Positions 5,607-13,065 of a stretch of 13,065 nucleotides of DNA are shown here, piece after piece (the stretch's first letter is position 1; each line of letters starts with the position of its first letter). Below the pieces are notes generated by a model that had not been told where the DNA came from, did no database searches, and saw only the letters and a list, made by a program, of their open reading frames with translations. The stretch is from NCBI GenBank assembly GCA_964195155.1, contig CAXMOP010000018.1, positions 1 through 13,065 on the forward strand, read 5' to 3'. A program made the translations under genes and the position numbers. This stretch comes from JACZST01 sp964195155 (GTDB lineage Bacteria > Actinomycetota > Acidimicrobiia > Spongiisociales > UBA5794).

Positions 5607-6685
5607 GGGAGGATCCCGTCTGCCTTTGCTTGTTCGATCTTGGCCCGATGCTCCTCGAGGGTTTCCGAGAAGCCGTGGCGGCCGTCTTCGGAAACCAGCA
5701 CGTAGAACAGGAATCCCGTCGACGCCGGATTGAGGGCACCATCGAGCGATTCGATCTGAATCGTCCCGATCGGGGTCGGGGGCAGCCCATCGATCCGATA
5801 GGTGTTCCACGGTGAGTCGATCTCGAGGTGCTCGGCGAGCACCCGCCCGGGGCTGCCGCCGAGCGCGTAGACCACCGTGGCGTCGATCTGTAGACGTATT
5901 CCCCGATCAAGCCGGTTGTAGATCACACTGGCGATCAGCGGACGATCCTCTTCGACTCCTGCCTCGCGCTGGATCAGCGACGCGATGACCAGCGCCTCGT
6001 ACGTACTCACACCGAGCTCTTCGATGCGAGACCAGTCTGCGCCTTCGAGCCGATGCACCAGCTCGTCCGCCATGAGTTGGAGGATCTGGCCCGGCGTGTC
6101 GTCGTCGCGGATTTCGTATCGTGCCGGGTAGAGGAGGCCCTCCCAGCGGGCCAGCTCGTTGACGCCGTCCGGCACTTCGGTTGGCAAATACGGTGAGATC
6201 ACGGACCCGTCCCGCAACTCCGCGGCGAAGTCCTCGACGGTGAACCCGGTTTGGTCGGCGAGGCTCTCGATGACAGCAGCAATGGTGACTCCCTCTCGGA
6301 TGATCACGCTGGCGCTGGCGGTGTCCGGGCCTTCGACCAGTCTGCGCGCCACCAGTTCAGGATTCATCCCGGTCTCGAGGTGGTAGATCCCGGGTTTGAG
6401 CTGGGCCGCAATGCCCTCGCGCTCGACGACTTCGACGAGATCGCGCCTGGTGACCACCCCGGCCGCCTCCATTGTTTCACCAATGGTGCGGGCCGAAGAG
6501 CCCTGGGCAACCTCAACGCTGACGGGTATCCCTGCCTGAACGGTCGTTGTCGGCGCATCTGCAGCAACGAGCCCTGCGAGCAGTCTCCCGAGCAGGAAGA
6601 TCGAAACGATCCCGACCGCGACCAGGGCCGTGACCAGCACGACCCGGACCAACCTGCGGTCACGAGTTGGCGTTTCGGTCGTCAT
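5603..6685 (-). CDS. mltG: Endolytic murein transglycosylase MltG (YceG family)
   Basis: MltG cuts nascent peptidoglycan glycan strands next to the membrane and so sets strand length. The 360-residue protein has a short cytoplasmic tail, one membrane helix (about 13-40), a LysM-like region (about 50-115) and the YceG catalytic domain. The catalytic glutamate is E241 in ASLIQREAG. LQIDATVVYALG, SPWNTYRIDGLPPTPI and the C-terminal GRHGFSETLEEH are all present, as expected for an active enzyme. ATG 6685 overlaps the end of ruvX by 26 bases; no in-frame start closer to the ruvX stop looks better. The stop overlaps the aroE start. Placement between ruvX and aroE matches the mycobacterial order. 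Confidence 0.94.
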   Translation of the reverse strand: MTTETPTRDRRLVRVVLVTALVAVGIVSIFLLGRLLAGLVAADAPTTTVQAGIPVSVEVAQGSSARTIGETMEAAGVVTRRDLVEVVEREGIAAQLKPGIYHLETGMNPELVARRLVEGPDTASASVIIREGVTIAAVIESLADQTGFTVEDFAAELRDGSVISPYLPTEVPDGVNELARWEGLLYPARYEIRDDDTPGQILQLMADELVHRLEGADWSRIEELGVSTYEALVIASLIQREAGVEEDRPLIASVIYNRLDRGIRLQIDATVVYALGGSPGRVLAEHLEIDSPWNTYRIDGLPPTPIGTIQIESLDGALNPASTGFLFYVLVSEDGRHGFSETLEEHRAKIEQAKADGILP

Positions 6686-7094
6686 TGTTCCGCTTGCTGT
6701 CGAGATAGCCCTGCAACATCACCGCAGCCGCGACCTTGTCCCGAACCTCCCGCCGCTGCCTGCGCCGGACTCCGCCCTCCAGGAGGGCCTCCTCCGCGGT
6801 AACGGTCGTGAAACGCTCATCCTGAAGCGCTACCCGGAGCCCGGTGGCGTCGCTTACCGTTGCCGCAAACGCCCTCGCCGCTTTCGCCGACGACCCTTCC
6901 TTTCCCGAGAGCAGAACGGGCAGCCCGACGACGATCAGCTCGATTGCGTACTCGTCGATGAGCCGACGCAACGACTCGGGAAGGTCAGCATGGCGCTGGT
7001 CGATCACCGAATGCGGTGAGGCAATGGTACCGGTGGCGTCCGATACCGCGACTCCGATGCGACGCTCCCCCGGGTCGAGACCGAGGACCCTCAC
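6660..7094 (-). CDS. ruvX: Putative Holliday junction resolvase / pre-16S rRNA nuclease, YqgF family
   Basis: YqgF proteins have an RNase H fold and are linked to 16S rRNA 5'-end maturation and, in some bacteria, Holliday junction resolution. The 144-residue product shows LGLDPGERRIGVAVSD at the N-terminus (D7), VVGLPVLLSGKEG (about 55-67), QDERFTTVTAEEAL (D92, E93) and DKVAAAVMLQGYLD (D119), which together supply the acidic active site. The start GTG 7094-7092 overlaps the alaS stop as GTGA, so it is probably translated by coupling. The last residues are polar and probably disordered, and overlap the mltG start. Which of the two proposed activities applies here cannot be told from sequence. 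Confidence 0.93.
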   Translation of the reverse strand: MRVLGLDPGERRIGVAVSDATGTIASPHSVIDQRHADLPESLRRLIDEYAIELIVVGLPVLLSGKEGSSAKAARAFAATVSDATGLRVALQDERFTTVTAEEALLEGGVRRRQRREVRDKVAAAVMLQGYLDSKRNNDDRNANS

Positions 7095-9715
7095 CGTCCC
7101 GCGAGGGCCTGGTGTGCCGCGTCCTTCGCCTCGCTGAGCGCGTCGTCGATTCGATCGCCTTGTGGGCCTCCCGCCTGGGCAAGCCTTGGATCTCGGCTGC
7201 CGCCGCCTCCGAGGGTCCTGGCCGCCCCGGAGATCACCTCACCTGCCGACACACCTTCGTCAACGAGATCGTCGGAGACGAAGGCAATGATGGCGCCCTT
7301 GCCATCCACCGATGACCCGAGGATCCCGATACCCGAAGAAATCCGATCCCTGACCTGAAAAGCAAGCGCGCGCAGGTCATCGCTGCTCAGTGCGTCCTGT
7401 TTGGCCACGAGGATCGAACGCCCGTTGAGGTCTTCGATATGATCGAGGAGATCCGTGGCGGCGCTGGATCGGGCCTCCTGCTCGAACTGCTCGATGCGTT
7501 CGGCCAAGGCCTTGCTGCTCATCGCCATGGCCTGCGCCGCTTCCACGAGCCTGGCCGGCTGGGCACCGAGCACTCCGGCTGCTTCCTCGACGTCGCGACG
7601 GAGCTGCGACAAGTACTCGTAGGCCGCGGTTCCCGTCACCGCTTCGATCCTCCGAGTGTTTGCGGCTACCGAGCCCTCCGAGATGACCACGACGGGACCG
7701 ATCTGCCCGGTCGTGGGCACGTGGGTTCCGCCGCAGAACTCCGTCGAGTAGTTGCCGGCCTGCACCACGCGTACCTCGTCGCCATACTTGTCACCGAAGA
7801 AGGCCAGGGCGCCCATCCCCTCCGCCTCCTCCTTGCTGGTCTCGATTGTGGTGACCTGGTCATTCTCGATCACCCGCTGATTGCTGATCAGCTCGACCTC
7901 GCGCAATTCCTGCGGTTCGACGCCCGTGTAGTGGCTGAAGTCAAAACGTAGCCGGTCATCGGCCACGAGCGACCCGGCCTGGTGAACATGGTCGCCAACG
8001 ATCTCGCGCAATCCGGCGTGGAGAAGATGGGTTCCGGTGTGGTTTTTCCTGATGCGCTCACGGCGTTCCCTGGCGACGGTGAGGGCGGCGTCCTGGCCGA
8101 CGGTCACCGAGCCGGTCACGACAACGCCGCGGTGTCCGTGCACGCCGGGGAGGGCGAACCGGGTGTCCGCGATCTCGGCGGTACCGGTCGGGGTGACCAT
8201 CCGGCCCGCATCGCCGATCTGGCCACCTGATTCTGCATAGAAGGGTGAACGGTCCAGGAAGAGCTCAATGGGCTGGCCCTCTTCGGCCGATTCAACGGCC
8301 TCTCCTTCACGGATGATCGACAAGATCCGGCCCGATCCGGACTCGCGCTCGTAGCCGATGAACTCGGTGGGCTCGACCCCATTGAGGAGACTGCGGTACG
8401 CGTCGGCTTCCGCAGCAGCTTCGCCACCCTTGTACGCCGCCCTGGCGCGCTCCTGCTGCTCCTCCATCATCCGGTCGAAGTCGCTCAGGTCCACGACAAA
8501 CCCGCGCTCGAGGACGATCTCTTCGGTGAGCTCCTTGGGAAATCCGTAGGTGTCGTGGAGCTTGAACGCGGTCTCCCCGGGCAAGCTCGCTCCGGGATCC
8601 AAGCCGGTCAGCGCCTCGTCCAGGAGTTGGTTGCCGGCGCGCAGCGTCCTGCGGAACTGTTCCTCCTCCCGGGTCACCATGTCGGTGATCGGGGTTTCCT
8701 GGGCAGCAAGTGTCGGGTAGGCGTGCCGCATGACCTCGACCGTGGCCGAGACCAGCGACGGCATGACCAGTTCGTCGTCGACACCGAGGAGGAATGCATG
8801 CCGGACCGCTCTTCTGATCAGGCGGCGCAGGACATAGCCGCGGCCCTCGTTCGACGGGACGATCTTGTCGCCGATGAGGAAGGTCACGGTGCGCCCGTGG
8901 TCGGCCATGATCCGAAGCGAGACATCGGTGCGTTCCTTCGCCCCATAGGCGACACCGGTGGTGCTCTCGGCGGCAGCGACCACGGGCCGGATGACGTCGG
9001 TGTCGAAGATGCTGGACACGCCTTGGAGCACGGTGGCGAGGCGCTCCAAGCCTGCGCCGGTGTCGATGTTCTTTTGCGGCAGGTCACCGATGATGTGGAA
9101 TGGCTCGTCCTGGATGTTCTCCATGAACACCAGATTCCAGATCTCCATGTGGCGCTCGTCGTCGACGGCTGGACCGCCCTCTTCCCCGTACTCGGGGCCC
9201 TTGTCGAAGAAGATCTCGGATGATGGGCCGGCAGGGCCAGGAACGCCCATGTGCCAAAGGTTTTCCCGGTCGAGACGCTGGACACGATCTGGCGGCACGC
9301 CGACACCGTCGATCCAGATCGCCGCGGCATCGTCGTCGGAGATGTGGACGGTGTACCAGAGCCGTTCCGGGTCGATGCCGTAGCCCTCGGTGATCAACTC
9401 GTAGGCCCAGGGGATCGCCTCCTTTCGGTAATAGTCGCCGAAGGAGAAATTGCCGAGCATCTCGAAGAAGGACAAATGGCGCTGCGTGGTCCCGATGATG
9501 TCGATATCGCTCATGCGTCCCACCTTCTGCACCGAGGCGACGCGCCGGTACGGCGGGGTCTCCTCGCCGAGCATGTACGCCTTGAACGGGACCATCCCGG
9601 CGCCGGTGATGAGGAGCGTCGGATCGATCGGGATCAGCGAAGCGGACGGCAGCACGTGGTGGTCGCGCGCGGCGAAGAAGTCCAGGAAAGTATGGCGAAT
9701 CTGGTTGGAATCCAT
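7091..9715 (-). CDS. alaS: Alanine--tRNA ligase
   Basis: AlaRS charges tRNA-Ala and edits Ser- and Gly-tRNA-Ala. The 874-residue length is typical. The class II catalytic domain starts at the N-terminus, with FFEMLGNFSFGDYY (about 83-96) and the GAGLERLA motif (220-227). The editing domain carries the zinc ligands HTGTH (H559, H563) and CGGTH (C661, H665). A DHHA1/C-Ala domain ends with GGGGSRDPRLAQAGG. The frame is open upstream to 10450, but that region is antisense to the arylsulfatase, so the start is set at ATG 9715, where MDSNQIRHTFLDFFAARDH fits the family. No Shine-Dalgarno sequence precedes this ATG, and a TAACCT hexamer 10 bases upstream suggests a nearly leaderless mRNA. It is the first gene of the ten-gene operon. 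Confidence 0.97.
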   Translation of the reverse strand: MDSNQIRHTFLDFFAARDHHVLPSASLIPIDPTLLITGAGMVPFKAYMLGEETPPYRRVASVQKVGRMSDIDIIGTTQRHLSFFEMLGNFSFGDYYRKEAIPWAYELITEGYGIDPERLWYTVHISDDDAAAIWIDGVGVPPDRVQRLDRENLWHMGVPGPAGPSSEIFFDKGPEYGEEGGPAVDDERHMEIWNLVFMENIQDEPFHIIGDLPQKNIDTGAGLERLATVLQGVSSIFDTDVIRPVVAAAESTTGVAYGAKERTDVSLRIMADHGRTVTFLIGDKIVPSNEGRGYVLRRLIRRAVRHAFLLGVDDELVMPSLVSATVEVMRHAYPTLAAQETPITDMVTREEEQFRRTLRAGNQLLDEALTGLDPGASLPGETAFKLHDTYGFPKELTEEIVLERGFVVDLSDFDRMMEEQQERARAAYKGGEAAAEADAYRSLLNGVEPTEFIGYERESGSGRILSIIREGEAVESAEEGQPIELFLDRSPFYAESGGQIGDAGRMVTPTGTAEIADTRFALPGVHGHRGVVVTGSVTVGQDAALTVARERRERIRKNHTGTHLLHAGLREIVGDHVHQAGSLVADDRLRFDFSHYTGVEPQELREVELISNQRVIENDQVTTIETSKEEAEGMGALAFFGDKYGDEVRVVQAGNYSTEFCGGTHVPTTGQIGPVVVISEGSVAANTRRIEAVTGTAAYEYLSQLRRDVEEAAGVLGAQPARLVEAAQAMAMSSKALAERIEQFEQEARSSAATDLLDHIEDLNGRSILVAKQDALSSDDLRALAFQVRDRISSGIGILGSSVDGKGAIIAFVSDDLVDEGVSAGEVISGAARTLGGGGSRDPRLAQAGGPQGDRIDDALSEAKDAAHQALAGR

Positions 9716-9725
9716 GGGGTGAGGG

Positions 9726-9731
9726 AGGTTA
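9726..9731 (-). promoter_or_regulatory. Possible -10 element for the alaS operon
   Basis: TAACCT on the minus strand fits the actinobacterial -10 pattern TAnnnT and ends 10 bases before the alaS ATG. Transcription would then begin within a few bases of the start codon, giving a leaderless or almost leaderless message, which is common in actinobacteria. This agrees with the absence of a Shine-Dalgarno sequence. No clear -35 box is seen, so the call is tentative. Confidence 0.3.
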
Positions 9732-9744
9732 GCCCCGGGTCGTG

Positions 9745-9781
9745 CCCAGGCCCCGATGGCAGCCGGGTCGATCGGCCTGGG
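9745..9781. promoter_or_regulatory. Imperfect inverted repeat in the divergent alaS / arylsulfatase promoter region
   Basis: CCCAGGCC (9745-9752) and GGCCTGGG (9774-9781) are perfect 8-base arms. The match continues inward as GAT and ATC if two C are bulged on the left, giving 11 pairs around a 13-base loop. It sits between the two divergent start codons, upstream of both. It could be an operator for a dimeric regulator or a hairpin in a transcript. The sequence matches no operator I can name. Confidence 0.35.
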
Positions 9782-9823
9782 TATTGTCGACCGGTACGAC
9801 TCCCCGGGGACAACGAATACCCA

Positions 9824-11338
9824 ATGGCGCAGAACCCGTCGATCGGCCGCGAGATCCTCCCGATACCCGACATCCCGGTCCGGGCCGAGCCGGCGATGCA
9901 CGCATCGGATACCTCGGCTCCTCCCATCGAGCCGTTGCGACCACCCGAGGGCGCACCGAATGTCCTGATCGTCCTCATCGACGATATGGGGTTCGGCGCA
10001 ACCTCGGCGTTCGGTGGTCCGTGCGAGATGCCGACGCTCGAGCGCCTCGCCGCCAACGGACTCGTGTACAACCGGTTCCACACCACCGCGCTGTGCTCGC
10101 CTACCCGCCAGGCTCTGCTGACCGGGCGCAACCACCACAGTGCCGAGATGGGCAGTGTCGGCGAGGTGGCCACATCGATGCCGGGGAACACGTCGGTTCG
10201 GCCGAACAGCGTTGCAACGATCGCCGAGATGCTCAAGCTGAACGGGTATAACACCGCGGCGTTCGGCAAGATGCACCAGACCCCGGTCTGGGAGACGTCG
10301 GTCTCGGGCCCGTTCGATCGGTGGCCAACCGGGGACGGCTTCGAGAAGTTCTGGGGCTTCGTCGGTGGGGAGACCAACCAGTGGGAGCCAACGCTCTTCG
10401 ATGGCACGACGCCGGCCGAGCCGCGTGCAACGGCCGAGGAGGGCTACCACATCACGGACGAGCAGGTCGATCAGGCCATCGCCTGGGTGACCGCGCAGCA
10501 GGTGATGACACCGGACAAGCCGTTCTTCATGTACATGTCATACGGCGCGACCCATGCGCCGCACCACGTCTCCGCGGAGTGGATCGAGAAGTATCGCGGT
10601 CGCTTCGACCGCGGCTGGGACACGGTACGCGAGGAAACCCTGGTCAACCAGATCGACAAGGGAATCGTGCCCGAGGGCACCCAGCTCACCGATCGGCCGC
10701 CCGGCGTGGTGTCATGGAACGATCTGTCGGACGATCAGCGCAGGGTCGGAGCCAGGCTCATGGAGACCTACGCCGGTTTCGCCGAGCACACCGATCACCA
10801 CACCGGTCGCCTCATCGATGCTCTGGAAGAGATCGGGGCGCTCGACGACACGATCGTGATCTACATCGCGGGCGACAACGGAGCCTCCGCCGAGGGTGGT
10901 CTCGATGGGGCCTTCAACGAGCTCAAGGCGCTCAACGGCATCAAAGAAACGGTCGACGACATCCTCGATCGCATGGACGACATCGGCTCGCCACAGGCCT
11001 TCAACCACTACCCGGTCGGGTGGGCTCATGCCATGAATTCGCCATACCAATGGACCAAGCAGGTTGCGTCGCACTGGGGCGGAACCCGCAACGGGATGGT
11101 GATCCACTGGCCAAACGGGATCTCGGCCAGCGGAGAGATCCGCCAGCAGTTCCACCATGTGATTGACATTGCGCCTACCCTGCTGGAGGCCGCTGGTCTG
11201 CCGGAGCCCTACATGGTGAACGGGATCGCGCAAAAGCCCATCGAGGGCGTGGCCATGAACTACACGTTCAATGACGCCGACGCCGACGATCGTCACACCA
11301 CGCAGTCCTTCGAGATGTTAGGCAACCGTGGCATCTAA
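9824..11338 (+). CDS. Arylsulfatase, catalytic part, cut short by an in-frame TAA
   Basis: This is a formylglycine-dependent sulfatase that hydrolyses sulfate esters. The 504-residue piece contains the whole active site: D53-D54 in LIVLIDDMG, the CSPTR motif with C91 (to be oxidised to formylglycine) and R95, K149 and H151 in GKMH, H247 in ATHAPHH, D351-N352 in AGDNGAS, and K412 in TKQVASHWGGTRN. There is no signal peptide, so it is probably cytoplasmic. ATG 9824 is the only sensible start; the frame is open further upstream only as antisense to alaS. Only a weak GGGGA precedes it. The frame ends with ATC-TAA (11336-11338), exactly where relatives continue G-I-Y-x-x-G-W. The same frame stays open after the stop for another 281 codons of clear homology, so this looks like a nonsense mutation of a gene of about 786 codons. 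A TTA codon sits six codons before the stop. Confidence 0.85.
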   Translation: MAQNPSIGREILPIPDIPVRAEPAMHASDTSAPPIEPLRPPEGAPNVLIVLIDDMGFGATSAFGGPCEMPTLERLAANGLVYNRFHTTALCSPTRQALLTGRNHHSAEMGSVGEVATSMPGNTSVRPNSVATIAEMLKLNGYNTAAFGKMHQTPVWETSVSGPFDRWPTGDGFEKFWGFVGGETNQWEPTLFDGTTPAEPRATAEEGYHITDEQVDQAIAWVTAQQVMTPDKPFFMYMSYGATHAPHHVSAEWIEKYRGRFDRGWDTVREETLVNQIDKGIVPEGTQLTDRPPGVVSWNDLSDDQRRVGARLMETYAGFAEHTDHHTGRLIDALEEIGALDDTIVIYIAGDNGASAEGGLDGAFNELKALNGIKETVDDILDRMDDIGSPQAFNHYPVGWAHAMNSPYQWTKQVASHWGGTRNGMVIHWPNGISASGEIRQQFHHVIDIAPTLLEAAGLPEPYMVNGIAQKPIEGVAMNYTFNDADADDRHTTQSFEMLGNRGI

Positions 11339-12184
11339 TCGAACGGATGGACCGCGGTCACCAAGCACCGAACGCCGTGGGAAATGGGCGGATACACGCC
11401 CCCGGCGCTCGAGGACGACGTTTGGGAACTCTACGACACGATGCAGGACTGGTCCCAAGCCAACGATCTCTCGGCGGAGATGCCGGACAAGCTCCACGAG
11501 CTTCAGCAGATCTTCATCCTGGAGGGCGCCAAGTACAACGTGTTCCCGATCGACGACCGCACCGGTGAGCGATTCAACGCGGCGATAGCCGGCCGGCCGG
11601 AGCTCCAGACCGGCAGGACGAGCATGAGGTTCGCCCCGGGGATGACGCATCTCCTCGAAAACACCGTGCTCAACGTGAAGAACCGCTCGTACACGGTGAC
11701 CGCTCAGCTGGTCATCCCGGAAGACGGCGCCGATGGGGTCGTCATCGTCCAGGGAGGCCGATTTGCCGGTTGGGCGCTCTACGTCAAGGAGAACAAGCCT
11801 GCCTTCGCATACAACTGGTTCGAGACGGACCTGTACTACGTCAAGTCCGAGCAAGCGCTGCCTTCGGGCGAAGTCACGGTCCAGTACCAGTTCGACTTCG
11901 ACGGAGGAGCACCAGGAGCGGGCGGATCGGGGACCCTGTTGATTGACGGCGAGGTCGTTGCCGAGGGTCGGATCGACAAGACCGTGCCGTTTATCTTCTC
12001 CGCCGACGAGACGATGGACGTCGGCAAGGACACGGCATCACCCGTGACCGACGAGTACGGCTCCGGTGATGCCAACTCCTTCACCGGCACCATCGACTGG
12101 GTGCAGATCGACCTCGAAGACGACGACGTCAGCCACCTCGAGGCTCCCGAAGCCACCTACCACAGGATCCTCGCCCGCCAGTAA
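11339..12184 (+). pseudogene. C-terminal part of the same arylsulfatase, in frame after the TAA
   Basis: Directly after the stop the same reading frame continues as SNGWTAVTKHRTPWEMGG, then a conserved segment holding DDVWELYDTMQDWSQANDLS, then ENTVLNVKNRS and a beta-rich end (LLIDGEVVAEGRIDK, FTGTIDWVQIDLEDDD). These match the C-terminal subdomain of large arylsulfatases of about 750-790 residues. The piece alone holds no catalytic residue. Its first ATG is 11384 (MGGYTPPALED), 45 bases beyond the stop and without a strong ribosome-binding site, so separate translation is doubtful. Stop-codon read-through, a base-calling error (TAC or TAT read as TAA) and a genuine pseudogene are all possible; the absence of further damage favours a recent change or an error. 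Confidence 0.8.
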
Positions 12185-12218
12185 CCAACGCCAATCGGCG
12201 CCGCACTACGGCGGCGGA

Positions 12219-13065
12219 ATGGATCAAGCACGGGATATTGCTCGAGGCGCTTCGGCGAACTCTTCCGGTTCGCGGGTGGGTGCGTTGGAGTTCGTAAACG
12301 ACTTTCCAACGCCCGACACCGTGGGCCGGATGCGCGACGAGTTGAAGTTTCAGGCTGCGGTGCAGGTGTACCTGTGGAGCATGCCGTTCATGGCGATGAT
12401 GTCACTGCGAGACGCCCATCGCTCCGTCGGCGCGTCCACGACCACGATTCCGATCTTTGAACAGTTCCTCACCGCGAAGACCGTCGTTCCCACCGGCAAC
12501 CAGGCCACCGTGTACGCCTACAACTCGATCACCCTTGATGACGAGCCGCTCGTCCTCGAGGTGGTCACTGAGCATGTGGTGGCTCGTCCGGGCATTCTCC
12601 GAAGACGGAACGCCCGAAGCACCGTCAGCGCACCTCAAAGGCTTGCGTCTCTACCCGTTGTCGGCTGCTGCATCGCAGCCGGATCCAGACTTCATGAACG
12701 GATCAACGAATCCGGCTTACTGCATTCCACCTGATGGGTTCGAATATTGGGAACGGCTGGCGGAATACGTACAACACGAGCCGGTACAAGAACGCGACCG
12801 CGCCCACATGGGCATGGCCGCGTTGATCGGCATCGAGAAAGGCAAAGCGTTCGCCCCGGACGACTCGCTTCGAGCGACACTCACCGAGGCTGCGAACGTC
12901 GGTCGGACAATGGCCGCCACATTGTCCTTCGACTCCGAAGTCCCCAACGCCCGCGCGTACGACGACCGACTTTGGGAATACTGCTTCCTCACCGACTCTC
13001 CGTCATTCGACGCCGAATCTCACCTGGAGCTCTACCCCCGCACGGCCTTCGCATTCCAGGCGATG
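12219..13065 (+). pseudogene. DUF1254/DUF1214 domain protein, internally deleted, frameshifted and cut by the window end
   Basis: The gene starts at ATG 12219 (GGCGG just upstream), 34 bases after the arylsulfatase stop, so the two were probably co-transcribed. Its first 118 or so codons give a DUF1254-like region (FVNDFPTPDTVGRMRDELKF, QVYLWSMPFMAMMSLRDAHR, GNQATVYAYNSITLDDEPLVLEV). That frame then runs into unrelated residues and stops at 12734. From about 12580 a different frame is open to the window end (162 codons) and gives WLVRAFSEDGTP, LKGLRLYPLS, YVQHEPVQERDRAHMGMAAL, GIEKGKAFAPDD and YDDRLWEYCF, typical of the DUF1214 part. The stretch normally lying between these halves is missing. 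The join near 12561-12582 therefore combines a deletion with a frame change. The function of the family is unknown; it often sits beside catabolic genes. Confidence 0.75.

Noticed and set aside
9251..9823. Upstream extension of the arylsulfatase frame
   Set aside because: It overlaps alaS coding sequence in antisense; homology-like sequence begins only near ATG 9824.
9716..10450. 245-codon N-terminal extension of alaS
   Set aside because: It is antisense to the arylsulfatase, and the AlaRS family begins at MDSNQIRHTF; the extension has no domain character.
11336..11338. Recoded stop (selenocysteine or pyrrolysine) in the arylsulfatase
   Set aside because: The codon is TAA, which is not used for either, and the expected residue is an ordinary Tyr.
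12558..12600. Programmed frameshift in the DUF1254 gene
   Set aside because: No slippery heptamer or downstream hairpin is evident, and a segment of the normal protein is missing, which frameshifting cannot explain.

Overview
The window is GC-rich bacterial DNA, almost certainly from an actinobacterium (Actinomycetota). The minus strand carries alaS, ruvX, mltG, aroE, a type IV prepilin peptidase, aroC, aroK, aroB, efp and nusB in that order. From memory this is the mycobacterial/actinobacterial order (alaS-ruvX-mltG-aroE-Rv2551c-aroC-aroK-aroB-...-efp-nusB), but without aroQ and pepQ between aroB and efp. A deep-branching lineage such as Acidimicrobiia is a guess; nothing here identifies the genus.

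Layout. Bases 1-360 hold no recognised gene. They contain a terminal run of 16 G, two copies of a palindromic CCTCCCCCTGAGGGGGAGG-type intergenic repeat and, on the minus strand just after nusB, what reads as a PyrR-binding (pyrimidine) mRNA leader. That leader is followed by a ribosome-binding site, an ATG and an intrinsic terminator. Bases 361-9715 are one compact minus-strand operon of ten genes. Most junctions overlap by a few bases (ATGA, GTGA, TGATG); only the prepilin peptidase has real gaps on both sides. Bases 9716-9823 are a short divergent promoter region with an imperfect inverted repeat. Bases 9824-13065, on the plus strand, hold a large formylglycine-dependent arylsulfatase split by one in-frame TAA, then a DUF1254/DUF1214-type gene with an internal deletion and a frameshift that runs off the window end.

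How the genes work together. The operon joins chorismate synthesis (AroB, AroE, AroK and AroC: four of the seven shikimate steps) with translation and transcription functions (AlaRS, EF-P, NusB), a putative Holliday-junction/rRNA-processing nuclease (RuvX) and a peptidoglycan glycan-strand terminator (MltG). The plus-strand pair looks like an accessory catabolic module (sulfate ester hydrolysis plus a protein of unknown function), and both members are damaged.

The most interesting signals are: the PyrR-type leader, whose 5' arm has an 8-nt perfect complement in the downstream terminator, suggesting an attenuator, with no pyr gene visible behind it; a Ser/Thr-to-Asn change in the shikimate kinase Walker A motif; and the paired decay of the arylsulfatase and its neighbour.
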